Part shown: piece after piece, positions 18,435-27,152 of the stretch | How the letters are laid out: each line of letters begins with the position of its first letter | Numbering within the stretch: the first letter of the stretch is position 1 | Origin: Mycobacterium gallinarum | Lineage (GTDB): Bacteria; Actinomycetota; Actinomycetes; Mycobacteriales; Mycobacteriaceae | Length of the DNA: 64,000 bases | Assembly: GCF_010726765.1 (NCBI RefSeq) | Contig: NZ_AP022602.1 | Location: 62,001-126,000, forward strand | Direction: 5' to 3' | Notes under the pieces: model-generated | What the model saw: the letters and a program-made list of their open reading frames with translations, nothing else | Database searches by the model: none | Told to the model about the DNA's origin: nothing | Position numbers and translations under genes: made by a program

Positions 18435-18839
18435 TTACTGGAGGTTGTCGAGCAGCTTGGCAGCCTCTCTGGCTGCCTCTTCTGCGTTCTGCTCGATGAC
18501 TTCACGCTCGGCGTAGGCGTCGGCAACCGCGGCCTGCAGCGTCGTGCTGATCACCCGCTCGAGTCCCTCATTTGTGTAGCGGGTCGTGCATCCTGGGGCC
18601 AGCGACAACGACATGAGCCGCCCGTGGTGATTGACCGACAGCTGGACGTCACCGTCGGCGCTTTCCATATGCACGTCGATGCTGGCCCACTTCTTTCGAA
18701 GATTCCGCAGGGTCTGCTGAACGCGCTCGATCGTCGCGACGTTGCGGGCGACCAGCTCGGCGTCCGATTCGTAGGCGGCCGGGCGGGCACCGTTAGGTGC
18801 GGCCGCCGGCTTCGCGGCGGATCCGTAAGCTGCGGTCAT
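18435..18839 (-). CDS. YbaB/EbfC-like protein of the ESX locus (EspL-like)
   Basis: 134 aa. The N-terminal 30 residues are Ala-rich; the rest has the YbaB fold pattern: a long helix (VATIERVQQTLRNLRKKWAS), a beta segment (VQLSVNHHGRLMSLSLAPG) and a C-terminal helix (ISTTLQAAVADAYAEREVIE). In ESX-1 the YbaB-like EspL works with EspE/EspF/EspH-type substrates and affects their stability; a similar helper role is inferred. Its ATG overlaps the stop of the EspB-like gene upstream, so the two are coupled. Confidence 0.78.
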   Translation of the reverse strand: MTAAYGSAAKPAAAPNGARPAAYESDAELVARNVATIERVQQTLRNLRKKWASIDVHMESADGDVQLSVNHHGRLMSLSLAPGCTTRYTNEGLERVISTTLQAAVADAYAEREVIEQNAEEAAREAAKLLDNLQ

Positions 18840-20632
18840 TTCGCATCCCCTTCGGCGTCGGGTGGCATCGTGACGCGGCGACGCGGACGACCGGGCGCAG
18901 CTTGGTCACTGGGCCCCGCTTGGGTTGCGGCGTTGTCGACGGTGGCGGTTTGGCGGCGCTCGACCTCACCTTTGACCGGTTCTCCGTTCGGAATGGAGGG
19001 GATCACCACCGTCTTGTCCGGTGGTGGCTTCTCCCGGTCGCCGCCTGCGCCGCCGCCAGCGCCCATGCCGCCCATCATGGGCGGAATCATTCCCATGCCA
19101 CCCATGCCGGCGCCGGCCGGTACGGGTGAGCTGGGCGGGCTCACCGCTCCGCTGGTCGCGGGCAGGACCGGCGCGCCGGTGGGCGCCGATGCAGCGGCCA
19201 GCGCGCCACCGCCTGGAGGCAGGGAGGTGTCGAGCCCGGCCGGCTCCATGCCGCCACCGCCACCGCCACCGCCTCCGCCGCTGCCTAGACCGCCGCCGAA
19301 GTCAGAAAGTCCCGCGTCGTCGAGAGCGCTATCGAGCCCGAGGTCAGGTTTCTCCTGCAGGCTCGACGCCGCTCCTTGCATGACCTGCTGAGCGGCGCCC
19401 ATGAGCTGCTGCGGAACACTGGTCACTGCGCCCATGGCACCGCCGAGAGCACCGGCCAGCATTGAGGGGACCATCGCCGCCATCGGCAGCATCTGCTGCA
19501 TCGGGTCACCACCCATTGGTGAGGCGCCCTCTGCGCCGGCCAGCAGGGGATCCGCTGCGGGATCGGCCAGCGGGTCGGCCAGGGGATCTCTGCCCGCGGT
19601 GGCGTCGCCAGTCGCGGCGCCGGTATCCGACGATGTGCCTGTGCCGGGCTGATCTTCGGTCTCGCCGGGCTTGCGCTCCCCTGGTTGTCCGGCCCCTTCG
19701 CTGGGCGCGCTGGCCCCGTCGTTCACGATGTCGGTGACCACCGGCGGCGGCGGCGGAGCCTGGGGCAGCTCAGATAGGTGATAAGACACCCCGGTCGTCG
19801 TGGCCTGGGTATCGAGCTGTTGCAGGTGATTGCCATACCGTACGAACTGGTCTGAACCCATGAGGCCGCCGGTCTGCATCATCAGCATCTGCGCCCGAGT
19901 GAGCGACTGCCGGGTCTCGGTGAACTGCTGGGTTCGCGGAGTTTCCTGCTGGACGCGATCGAAGCGGCCACCGTGATCCTGCGCCGCTTGTGCGACCGTG
20001 GCGGAATGGGAAGCCATCTGATCGGCCCACGACGCGAATCTATTCAGCGAGGCCATTAATTGCGGTCCGGTCCGCCCAGTGATGCCTGCCGCGACGGCGC
20101 TCTCGGCATTGCGGGCGGCGACAGCACAGGCTTCAAAGGCGCTCTGGTAGGCACAGCACGCGCTATGAAACGTCGCGCCGGTACTGCTGCTGCCCGCCTC
20201 GATCAGCCCAGCGGTCGCCTCGCCGGGGCGCGGAGCCATCGGCGCGATCGGCGTCTCAGGTGCCACCGCGTCGGCCTTGACGGCCGCCGGGGTCGCCGCT
20301 CCACCCACCGGTCCCGCAGGCCCACCGCCCACAACCAGCGATGCTGCGTTGGCGGCGTCGATTTCAGCCATGTTCGTGCTCACCGCCGCCACGGCCTGCG
20401 CGGCAGCAGTCAGGACTGCCGCGCCGTCCAATGCCCGACTGGACAGCACTCCCCCATGCTCGGAGAGGCGGGCCGCCGCGGTGGTCGACACCTCGTCTGC
20501 CGCCAACGGGGCGTGAACGGGGGGTGCGGCAGCCAACGCCGCCAGACTGCCGGCGGCCGAGGTCATCGTCGCCGCGACAGTGGCCATCCCGCCGTAGGAC
20601 ACATCAAGGCGTGGCCCCCCACTGCTTGGCAT
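18836..20632 (-). CDS. EspB-like PE/PPE-fused ESX substrate
   Basis: 598 aa. The N-terminus (about 1-110) is PE-like and Ala-rich (LAADEVSTTAAARLSEHG). A PPE-like helical part follows (about 145-290; FHSACCAYQSAFEACAVAARN, FASWADQMASHSATVAQAAQ), then a poly-Pro turn (LPQAPPPPPVV) and a long acidic and Gly/Met/Pro-rich tail. This order (PE-like, PPE-like, PPPPP, low complexity) is that of EspB of ESX-1, a heptamer-forming secreted protein; sequence identity is low, so the relation is architectural. Flanked and overlapped by two YbaB-like genes. Confidence 0.7.
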   Translation of the reverse strand: MPSSGGPRLDVSYGGMATVAATMTSAAGSLAALAAAPPVHAPLAADEVSTTAAARLSEHGGVLSSRALDGAAVLTAAAQAVAAVSTNMAEIDAANAASLVVGGGPAGPVGGAATPAAVKADAVAPETPIAPMAPRPGEATAGLIEAGSSSTGATFHSACCAYQSAFEACAVAARNAESAVAAGITGRTGPQLMASLNRFASWADQMASHSATVAQAAQDHGGRFDRVQQETPRTQQFTETRQSLTRAQMLMMQTGGLMGSDQFVRYGNHLQQLDTQATTTGVSYHLSELPQAPPPPPVVTDIVNDGASAPSEGAGQPGERKPGETEDQPGTGTSSDTGAATGDATAGRDPLADPLADPAADPLLAGAEGASPMGGDPMQQMLPMAAMVPSMLAGALGGAMGAVTSVPQQLMGAAQQVMQGAASSLQEKPDLGLDSALDDAGLSDFGGGLGSGGGGGGGGGGMEPAGLDTSLPPGGGALAAASAPTGAPVLPATSGAVSPPSSPVPAGAGMGGMGMIPPMMGGMGAGGGAGGDREKPPPDKTVVIPSIPNGEPVKGEVERRQTATVDNAATQAGPSDQAAPGRPRRRVTMPPDAEGDAK

Positions 20633-20643
20633 GTCTCGCCCCC

Positions 20644-20943
20644 TTAAAAGTCGATCGTCATCGCGAACGCGGCCACCTGGTCCTCGGTGGGCAGAAATGA
20701 GCCCACGTTCTCCACATGGTTGCCTTCCATCTCCAACCGCAGCGCCAACTGCGATCGCAGGTAAGCCAGGGTATTCAGTCGGATGATCCTTGCCGCCAAC
20801 TCCTCGTCGGCGAGATCCATCGCCTCCGGCTCCAGCTGCACCCCGACTGAGGCGCCCTGACGGTCGACAGAGACGATGATGGATTCATCGTGGCTGGTCG
20901 CCTCGAAGACCTCCACTGTTGTCTGCTGCGCGGACTCCAACAC
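20644..20943 (-). CDS. Second YbaB-like small protein of the ESX locus
   Basis: 99 aa with a beta-rich N-terminal half (VEVFEATSHDESIIVSVDRQ, VGVQLEPEAMDLADEEL) and a helical C-terminal half (ARIIRLNTLAYLRSQLALRL), matching the YbaB/DUF2694-like proteins found beside ESX substrates. GTG start with AGGGGG upstream. It lies between the EspC-like gene (7 bases before) and the EspB-like gene (11 bases after), so it probably assists one of these substrates. Confidence 0.7.
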   Translation of the reverse strand: MLESAQQTTVEVFEATSHDESIIVSVDRQGASVGVQLEPEAMDLADEELAARIIRLNTLAYLRSQLALRLEMEGNHVENVGSFLPTEDQVAAFAMTIDF

Positions 20944-20950
20944 CAGCCCC

Positions 20951-21265
20951 CTAAGTATCGGACGGACTGATCGTCACGCGCGCCCGGTTCTCGGCCTCGA
21001 CCCGCTCGTACTCGGCGGCCGAGGCCAGCAGGGCATCCCGCATCTGCTCATGACGATGCTGCTCGCTGGCCAACGCAGCGTCGCGTCTAGCCGCAACATC
21101 GTTGACCGACGCCTTGACCTGGTGATACAGCGGACCCAAGGTTTGCGCCTCGGTCGTCATGCGCTCATTGTCGGCGCGGGCAGCCACGATCTGGTCGATG
21201 GCCTGCGCGTGCACCTCAGCGCGACGGCGCAGCTCAGAGGGATCGACCTGTACAACCACACTCAT
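20951..21265 (-). CDS. EspC-like small secreted protein with YxxxE motif
   Basis: 104 aa, all helical: helix 1 from SELRRRAEVHAQAIDQIVAA, a turn at TLGPLYHQVK where WxG is absent, helix 2 to the end. The C-terminus SAAEYERVEAENRARV carries the type VII motif YxxxE and matches the motif of the EsxB-type protein at 5835-6137 almost residue for residue. This makes it a likely bona fide substrate of the same ESX system. It lies between the DUF4226 gene and a YbaB-like gene, one of which may be its export partner or helper. Confidence 0.82.
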   Translation of the reverse strand: MSVVVQVDPSELRRRAEVHAQAIDQIVAARADNERMTTEAQTLGPLYHQVKASVNDVAARRDAALASEQHRHEQMRDALLASAAEYERVEAENRARVTISPSDT

Positions 21266-21298
21266 AATTTAACCCCGTTCGTCTGTGGATGCGGACAC

Positions 21299-22915
21299 CT
21301 ATTGAGCCCCCGCCAGCACGGTTGCTGCCGGACCTGCGGGAGCTGTCTGGACCTGCGGACGTGCCCAGCCCAGGAAATTCGGCCCGGTCGGCATCTCCTC
21401 AACAGGGGTGACTTGTCCGTTCAACCAGACCTTGCCGTCGCCCAGCGCCATCACCCGGTGATCGGTGAACTGGGCATAGTCCATCAGCTTGAGCTGACTG
21501 GGCGAGACCGGCTCGTTGACCGGGGCGCCCGGAGGAAGCACCGTGATCTGGGCCTGCCCCGCCGCGTCGTCGAGACTGGCGCCTTCGAGAACAAGGCGGC
21601 CTGCATCGGCCAGCTGCGGGCTGTCGGCGGTGACGGTCGACCCATCGGGCAGCTTCACCGACACGTCGGGCCCGGGCTGCGCAGGAGGAACCTGCCCAGT
21701 CTCGGCGGCTACCGGTTGAGGCTGCGCGCCATCGGCGGGCTTGGCCGCAGCAGGCTCGGTCGCCGACGCACTCTCGTCCTCGTCGGTGGAGGCCGCGTCG
21801 TCGGCCGTCTCCTCAGCGCCGCCCGGCCCGGGACTCTCGGATGTGGCCGCCAGCGGATCATCCTTGAGCGCCTCGGCGGGATCTTCAGGAGTGCGCGCGG
21901 CGGCTTCCTTGATCGCGCCGCCGATCGCACCGCCCAGGTCGCCAAGCCCCCCTCCCCCGCCGAAGCCGCCGCCCATGCCGGGCATCATCGATCCCATCGC
22001 GCCCGGGAGCCCAGACAGTGCACCCATCGCCGGGCCGGCCAGCCCACCAAGGCCCGCCATCAGCGGATCGGAGGCCAGCCCGCTCAACAGTGGATCACTG
22101 GCCAGCGGGTCACCGGCCCCTGTACCAGCGTCCGCCGGTGCCGATCCGCCCGCCGAACCGCCTGTGCCGCTACCGGTTTGGCCGCTGCCGCCCGCCGGGG
22201 CCTGGTCCGTGGAGGAGCCGGTACCCGTGCCGGCCGAATCCTTCACCGCGTCATAGCGCTGGTTGAGCGCCTCGAGCACTTCGGCCTTGGATTCGGCGTC
22301 CATACTTTGAGATGAGACGATGCCCAGGATCTCCTGAGTCTTGCTCTGCAAGAAGTCATTCAGCTGCTGCTGCCCGGCAGGGGTATCCAAAGTTGGCCCC
22401 AACTTGTGAATTTGGTCCACCAGTGCCGACTGCAGCGCCCGCAGCTGCGCCTTGCCCTCCTCAGATCCTGTCTTAGCGCCCAACACCGCATCCACGAGTT
22501 CCTCGTCGGCCTCGGCCAGCGCGGTCGTGTTCTTCGCCAACGCGTCATCAACACGCTGAGAGGCCTCCGCAGCGCGACCCGAAAATCCGTCATCAGCCGG
22601 AGCCGGGGTCTGGCCGGGCGCGGCTGGTGGGGCATCCACACTGGCAGGCACGGTCGCCGGCGGTGCGCCAGGCGGGTGAACGAGCTTTCCCCCGTCGAAC
22701 AGCGTGGGATTGTCGAGCCGCAGCGCCCCCAGGTACTTGTCATCGAGGTTTGTCGGCAGATCCCTGTTGATCAGCCATTCCTCGGGATGGAACTTCGCAC
22801 GCTGGTACATGTCGTTGAGCGCGGCGAAGTCCGCGTCGTTCAGTGTTCCGCGCCAGTCGGGCTTGAAGCGCAGGATGTGGTCGATGGCCGCGACGACCTC
22901 GGCCGCAGTGGCCAT
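21299..22915 (-). CDS. DUF4226-domain ESX-associated protein
   Basis: 538 aa. Residues 1-75 form a small folded part (AIDHILRFKPDWRGTLNDAD). The DUF4226-like helical domain spans about 115-225 (VDDALAKNTTALAEADEELV; LGPTLDTPAGQQQLNDFLQS). A Gly/Pro/acidic low-complexity stretch follows, then a C-terminal folded part (VSVKLPDGSTVTADSPQLAD; NFLGWARPQV). The same helical block (LGTPAGREQLAEFLDRKA) occurs in the protein at 49276-50199. Such proteins are common near mycobacterial ESX genes; function unknown, probable large exported cargo. Starts with ATG overlapping the stop of a small upstream ORF. Confidence 0.78.
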   Translation of the reverse strand: MATAAEVVAAIDHILRFKPDWRGTLNDADFAALNDMYQRAKFHPEEWLINRDLPTNLDDKYLGALRLDNPTLFDGGKLVHPPGAPPATVPASVDAPPAAPGQTPAPADDGFSGRAAEASQRVDDALAKNTTALAEADEELVDAVLGAKTGSEEGKAQLRALQSALVDQIHKLGPTLDTPAGQQQLNDFLQSKTQEILGIVSSQSMDAESKAEVLEALNQRYDAVKDSAGTGTGSSTDQAPAGGSGQTGSGTGGSAGGSAPADAGTGAGDPLASDPLLSGLASDPLMAGLGGLAGPAMGALSGLPGAMGSMMPGMGGGFGGGGGLGDLGGAIGGAIKEAAARTPEDPAEALKDDPLAATSESPGPGGAEETADDAASTDEDESASATEPAAAKPADGAQPQPVAAETGQVPPAQPGPDVSVKLPDGSTVTADSPQLADAGRLVLEGASLDDAAGQAQITVLPPGAPVNEPVSPSQLKLMDYAQFTDHRVMALGDGKVWLNGQVTPVEEMPTGPNFLGWARPQVQTAPAGPAATVLAGAQ

Positions 22916-23085
22916 CAGCGGCCACCAGCTTCAGCGCCGCCGCAGCACGAGGCAGTCCTGTCGGCGACAGAGACCTGCTGACTGGGCGGCGTGCCCGACA
23001 GCTGATCAGCTGCGTCGGCGAGCATTGCAGCCAGCAGATGCGCCACCAAAGAGTTCATGAATCGGACGATAAGAGCGCGAGCCAT
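22915..23085 (-). CDS. Small ORF at the head of the ESX operon
   Basis: 56 codons from ATG; the product starts MARALIVRFMNSLVAHLLAAM and ends with two Cys and a Gly-rich tail. Its stop overlaps the ATG of the DUF4226 gene (ATGA), the coupling seen through this operon, which is the main reason to accept it. No family recognised, and the ribosome site is weak. It would be the first gene of the ESX transcript. Confidence 0.42.
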   Translation of the reverse strand: MARALIVRFMNSLVAHLLAAMLADAADQLSGTPPSQQVSVADRTASCCGGAEAGGR

Positions 23086-23311
23086 CAAGGGTCCACCACC
23101 ACAGCCACATTCGCTGGCAATCTCGGTGCCCGAGACCTCACGATCACGATCTGGTCTCCGATCTTCGGCGTGTCGGTGGCTTTTCTGAAAGAGCGTGCGT
23201 AAAGATCTGCGCACCGGAATGTCGCACCCACTCGGGTCACGACCAGCGTGTCCTGGCGGTTAATCCGCCGCTTGCGTGCGAAACTTCGGTCAGTACCACC
23301 AGCAACAGGAG

Positions 23312-23343
23312 GCGCATAAGTCGCAGATTTGCGACTTATGCGC
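23312..23343. repeat. 32-bp near-continuous palindrome, probable operator
   Basis: Perfect 14-bp arms GCGCATAAGTCGCA and TGCGACTTATGCGC separated by GATT. No T-run follows on either strand, so it is not a simple terminator. It sits between the divergent ESX operon (minus) and the gene at 23394 (plus), where a dimeric regulator could control both. Confidence 0.7.
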
Positions 23344-23393
23344 GATGCCGGGCGACCATGCCCGGCCCGACATGGTGGAGAGGAGTGAGCACT

Positions 23394-23834
23394 TTGACCG
23401 CATCGGAAACGGCCCAGTCGGCCAGTTCACGGGGCCGACCACATCTCGGTCCGCGCACTGTCGTCACCGCTGCGCTTGGGCCCGGACTGGAGCGACTGGT
23501 CGATGGTGCCCGGGGCACGTTGGATCGCTCGCCATTTCTGGCCGACCTGTTGTCCTGGCATGTTGGGCGAGCAGACCTCATCCGCCATCGCCAACTCGCT
23601 CTCGCACTGCAAACTGGCAACCCCGACGCCATCGTCCCGGCGCTCTCCACCGGAGGAACCAGGCATTGCACGGTGCGCGTGCATCCAGCCGTCGCCGCCG
23701 AACTGGTGATACGCGCAAAGGAGCTTGGGCTACCTCGTGCGGTTTACAACGCGCATGCCATCGCTGAGCTGCTCGGCTCAGCGACCATGCCTGTCCCAGC
23801 GACGACAGAGGAGGGTCTGCCCTTGGCGATGTGA
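23394..23834 (+). CDS. Unknown small protein next to rep
   Basis: 146 aa from a TTG start; AGGAG lies 8 bases upstream of it, whereas the in-frame GTG at 23385 overlaps that site. Product: Ser/Ala-rich N-terminus, a helical middle (LVDGARGTLDRSPFLADLLS; LIRHRQLALALQTGN) and a C-terminal part TVRVHPAVAAELVIRAKELG that looks like a small DNA-binding or ribbon-helix-helix-type module. Position between the 32-bp palindrome and rep suggests plasmid copy or partition control, but this is only inference. Confidence 0.6.
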   Translation: MTASETAQSASSRGRPHLGPRTVVTAALGPGLERLVDGARGTLDRSPFLADLLSWHVGRADLIRHRQLALALQTGNPDAIVPALSTGGTRHCTVRVHPAVAAELVIRAKELGLPRAVYNAHAIAELLGSATMPVPATTEEGLPLAM

Positions 23835-24011
23835 CCAGTCTCAGCGCCCCGGGCCAAACGTGCTCAGTTCTGTCGTGGGTGACAGGCCCCGGCGCAATAC
23901 GCCCACATCTTCATAGGCGCTAAACAGCCGCCAAAAACGACTGTGCCCCCCGGCGGCAACCGGAGGGCTGGTCGTGGCTAAAGCGCCACTTCCCCGAAGG
24001 GACTGTCTTCG

Positions 24012-25256
24012 ATGGACAGCTCTCACGGTAGCGCATGCATTGACACGGGTCCAGATCTGCGCACCGTGTTTCTCCGTATGTCCACCCCAGCTGTGGACAA
24101 TTCGCCGCGCTCGTATCGCGGCTGCAGCACGACGGTGCGTCGACGCGGCACCATCCGCACAACCCCGGTCGCCGACGTCGTGGCTATCCGCCGCGGCCGC
24201 CGCATGGCCGGCCGCGAGGTGCCCTCCCCTACCCAGTTCGTCAACCTCGAAATCGAGCCCGACGCCCATTCCGGCGTCGCGTGCTGGAGCGGTGGCCCCA
24301 CACGCTGGGCACAGGTCACCGTGGCGTGCGCCTACGACCAGCAATACCCGCAGATCCGTGAACAGATGACGGCCCCGGTCTCCAAGCGCGCCGTGGTGAC
24401 CATCGCCGCCGAAATGGCCCGCTTCGCTGACCGCAGCACCGGGCGCAACTGCCGGCCGAGCGTGGCGACGCTGGCGACACGGACCGGTTTCTCGGAACGC
24501 ACGGTCCAGCGGGCCCGTGAGTGCCTGCGACTTCTTGGCGTTGCGACCGAGGTGGTACGCGGCCGCCAGCGCACATATGTGGAGCGGATGGCGTCCTGGC
24601 GGATGGGTGATCGGTCCCGTGGCTGGGCCTCAGTCTGGGCGCTGCATGACAACCAGCAGGTCAACCGGGTTATCCACAAACTGACACCCCATCTGGAACG
24701 GTCCCCACTTAGGACGGCTATCTCACCTTGGAAGAGACTGTTTACTACCCACGCGGGCGCCGGGGGCGCCCGGCAAGGCGTCGCTACGCGCCGCCGAAGC
24801 ATCGACCACCAGGGCCAAGCGCTAGCGAGGCGATGGCGGGCACATCCCAAGGCTCCTCCGTGGTCGAGTCAGTACAGCACGGCAAGTTGGGCTGCGCTCC
24901 TGGCCGCGCCGGCACGTGCAGGCTGGACTGCCGAGGACCTCAACGGGGCGGTGTCGGACTGGCTCGTCGGAGGGCACCGCATTCCCGACTCTCCGTCACG
25001 GCCGATCGGGTTGATGGGCGCGATCTTGGCGGCCTATACCGCCCACAACGAACTCTCGGTGCGCCCCACGGTGTACGTCGAGGCCGCCGCAGCCGCGGCC
25101 GCTACGGAGCGAGCTGAGCAGCGTCGCCGCAGCGCAGAAGATCACGAAGCGCACGCCCGGGCCCGCGAGATCGGCCGCCAGGCCTTGCACGGCCCAGGAC
25201 GCGCAGAAGTCGCCGACGTGCTTGCTGCGATCAGAAAGCGCAGGGGGCATCGATGA
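24012..25256 (+). CDS. Probable plasmid replication initiator (Rep)
   Basis: 414 aa. A winged-helix region at about 115-190 (VVTIAAEMARFADRSTGRN, PSVATLATRTGFSERTVQRA, GRQRTYVERM) is of the kind found in initiators of large mycobacterial plasmids. A basic linker (about 245-290) and a helical C-terminal part (WAALLAAPARAGWTAEDLNG; AAAAAAATERAEQRRRS) follow. GAAGGGA upstream supports the ATG at 24012; ATG 24078 is an alternative. It sits 3.1 kb from parAB with the 14-bp array between, the normal layout of a replicon. The Rep call rests on context plus the HTH. Confidence 0.65.
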   Translation: MDSSHGSACIDTGPDLRTVFLRMSTPAVDNSPRSYRGCSTTVRRRGTIRTTPVADVVAIRRGRRMAGREVPSPTQFVNLEIEPDAHSGVACWSGGPTRWAQVTVACAYDQQYPQIREQMTAPVSKRAVVTIAAEMARFADRSTGRNCRPSVATLATRTGFSERTVQRARECLRLLGVATEVVRGRQRTYVERMASWRMGDRSRGWASVWALHDNQQVNRVIHKLTPHLERSPLRTAISPWKRLFTTHAGAGGARQGVATRRRSIDHQGQALARRWRAHPKAPPWSSQYSTASWAALLAAPARAGWTAEDLNGAVSDWLVGGHRIPDSPSRPIGLMGAILAAYTAHNELSVRPTVYVEAAAAAAATERAEQRRRSAEDHEAHARAREIGRQALHGPGRAEVADVLAAIRKRRGHR

Positions 25257-25379
25257 GACCTGGTCCTCCGCCGAGGCCAGCAGCTGAGGCCTTTACGCAG
25301 GTCACAGCATCGCCCGGCTCGTCTGCATCCCCGCCTCCTATCGTTCTGGCCACCGACAATTCCGACGAAGGAACTCCGA

Positions 25380-25677
25380 GTGCGAACACAATTTTTTGTC
25401 ACCGATGGCCCGCTGGCCACAACCATGTCCGAGTGCTCGGAAAGCTACTTCCGCGAACACCTCGCGGCAGGCACCGGCGGTGTGCGCGTGGTGCGCCGCG
25501 GCGGCGTCACCGACCTGATCGCCGGCAGTCGCTATCTTGATGCGGGAACCGCCATCCGCCCCGAAGTCTGTGGCGGCGCGCTCCAAGTGATCTATCTTGG
25601 GTGTGGTCGTCGTCGAATACGACGACTGGACCGGCTACGACACCCTCACCGCGGCGGACTACCCCCTTGGCGCCTGA
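25380..25677 (+). pseudogene. Small gene with an apparent +1 frameshift
   Basis: GTG start with AAGGA upstream gives MRTQFFVTDGPLATTMSECS and continues well to ALQVIYLG near 25600. There the frame turns into an Arg-rich run. Removing one G of GGG at 25599-25601 restores VVVVEYDDWTGYDTLTAADY and a stop at 25675-25677, giving about 98 aa of normal composition. In the restored frame a TGA lies just upstream (25588), so the second half cannot start on its own. Either a real frameshift or a sequence error. Family unknown. Confidence 0.5.
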
Positions 25678-26603
25678 TGCCCCTGGGTGGCGGCGACTGA
25701 CGGCTTTGCGGCCGGCCGTGCGCCGTCCAGGGCCTGGTGCTCGTCGGTGCGCTCGTCAAGCACCGCCTTGGCGGCATCGCGAATCCGGGCCACAGCGTCG
25801 TGGCGCAGCCCCAGCTGTTGACCGATCTGGCGAAGCGGCAGCGACGGCTGGGTGTCGTGAAGCATGCGCAGCGCATCGGCGATCTTGGCAGTGGGATGCG
25901 ACAACATCTGGCCGCGTTCATGAATCGCCGCGGCCACCGCATCCCAGCGCTCGAGGCGCTCGGCCGCCAGAGCGAGCGCCTCGTCCTGTCGCTGGGCTCT
26001 CTCATCAGGGCGCTCGTAGGGCGTAAAACGCCACAAGATCGAAAGTGCGTGAGTGACAAGGACGAGCGCTATGGGCGGCACGCACGCAATCGCGGCGGCA
26101 CCCCAGGAACCCAACGGTTGGTCAGGCAGGTTGGCGTTGGGCAGCATCGCGTGCACTGCGTTGCCTGCCACACTCACCGCGGCGCCCGCCCCTAGGAGAG
26201 CCCAGAAGTAGCGTCGCGGCCCCCGCTGCTCGGGATAGGCCGAGAACGCCACCAGGGCCATAGTGGCAAGCACAATCGTGCCGTCCACGATCACCGGCCA
26301 CAGCCACGCAAGCCTTCCCGGCCACACTGTGCGAGCCGCCAAGTCGGCCAACGACGAGAATGACAGTACGAAGCTCAACGCGGCGATGAGCACCGTGATG
26401 CCAACAGCGGTCGCCCGCGTCATGCGGACGAGGGACAGCCGCGCAGCCTGTTGCGCCCGGCGGTCGCGGGCCGGCTGCGCTGCCGACATGTCGACGGCCG
26501 TCGTTTCCCTCGGAGTTGGGAACGGTCGGCTCGTCGCGACCTCGACCAAAGGTTCGGCGCTTCCAGAGGCGTCGCGCGCGGCGTCGGTAATGAGTGCTGT
26601 CAT
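25659..26603 (-). CDS. DUF2637-type membrane protein (SpdB-like)
   Basis: 314 aa. After a cytosolic N-terminus come four hydrophobic segments (about 70-210; ATAVGITVLIAALSFVLSFS, PVIVDGTIVLATMALVAFSA, ACVPPIALVLVTHALSILW), then a cytosolic tail with a helix-turn-helix-like part (PLRQIGQQLGLRHDAVARIR). DUF2637 proteins are typical of actinobacterial plasmids and are related to plasmid spread proteins; a role in transfer or maintenance is inferred. ATG 26603 has GGAGGC upstream. The 3' end overlaps the end of the frameshifted plus-strand gene by 17 bases. Confidence 0.8.
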   Translation of the reverse strand: MTALITDAARDASGSAEPLVEVATSRPFPTPRETTAVDMSAAQPARDRRAQQAARLSLVRMTRATAVGITVLIAALSFVLSFSSLADLAARTVWPGRLAWLWPVIVDGTIVLATMALVAFSAYPEQRGPRRYFWALLGAGAAVSVAGNAVHAMLPNANLPDQPLGSWGAAAIACVPPIALVLVTHALSILWRFTPYERPDERAQRQDEALALAAERLERWDAVAAAIHERGQMLSHPTAKIADALRMLHDTQPSLPLRQIGQQLGLRHDAVARIRDAAKAVLDERTDEHQALDGARPAAKPSVAATQGHQAPRG

Positions 26604-26846
26604 CGCTTGCCCGCCTCCATGGCCCGTGAGTTGGTCACCGAACAGCAGCCTCGGAGCGGACATGTACTCGCAACAATCGCGTACCGGGCTGCCATAGGGC
26701 AGCATTCCCGACAGGCTTCTCAACTGTCCACGACCAGAGACGGATTCGCGAAGGCCCGCCTCAACTCAAGCCTTTCGTGGCAGGTACCGCAGAGCCACTC
26801 CCCCAGCGGCGCTGCCAGCTGCGTAGTCCCGAACGTGATAACTGAC

Positions 26847-27101
26847 CTAGGAGGCCTTCACGGCCTGCGCGGGGGCGTCATCGTGATCGCAAAACTCGTG
26901 CGCCCGCTGAATCAGATCTTCGACCGCCGGGGCGAGCAGTTCGGCAACCTTGACCCCTTGAGCCTCGGCATATCGTGTGAGCGCTGAGTGGTCCTCTTCG
27001 CTGACGCGTTTTGCAACAAGCTTGGACGACGCGCGGTTCTCCCGGTGCCGCCAGTTGCGACGCCGCCCGGTCGTATCCTCACCCGCACTGATGTCTGCCA
27101 T
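26847..27101 (-). CDS. Small plasmid protein, possible ribbon-helix-helix DNA binder
   Basis: 84 aa, basic N-terminus (GRRRNWRHRENRASSKLVAK) then VSEEDHSALTRYAEAQGVKV AE-type helices resembling the CopG/ribbon-helix-helix pattern, with an acidic tail. It is divergent from the winged-helix gene at 27217, and the shared 115-bp gap holds the 14-bp repeat array. It could be an accessory partition or copy-control protein; no exact family recognised. Confidence 0.65.
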   Translation of the reverse strand: MADISAGEDTTGRRRNWRHRENRASSKLVAKRVSEEDHSALTRYAEAQGVKVAELLAPAVEDLIQRAHEFCDHDDAPAQAVKAS

Positions 27102-27152
27102 CAGACGCTCCGCTCAGTCGTCCCCTGCACGTGCACACTGCCCTGAGCAGGG

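Noticed and set aside
23276..23767. 163-codon plus-strand frame across the palindrome
   Set aside because: The overlapping frame from 23394 has a better ribosome site and protein-like composition.
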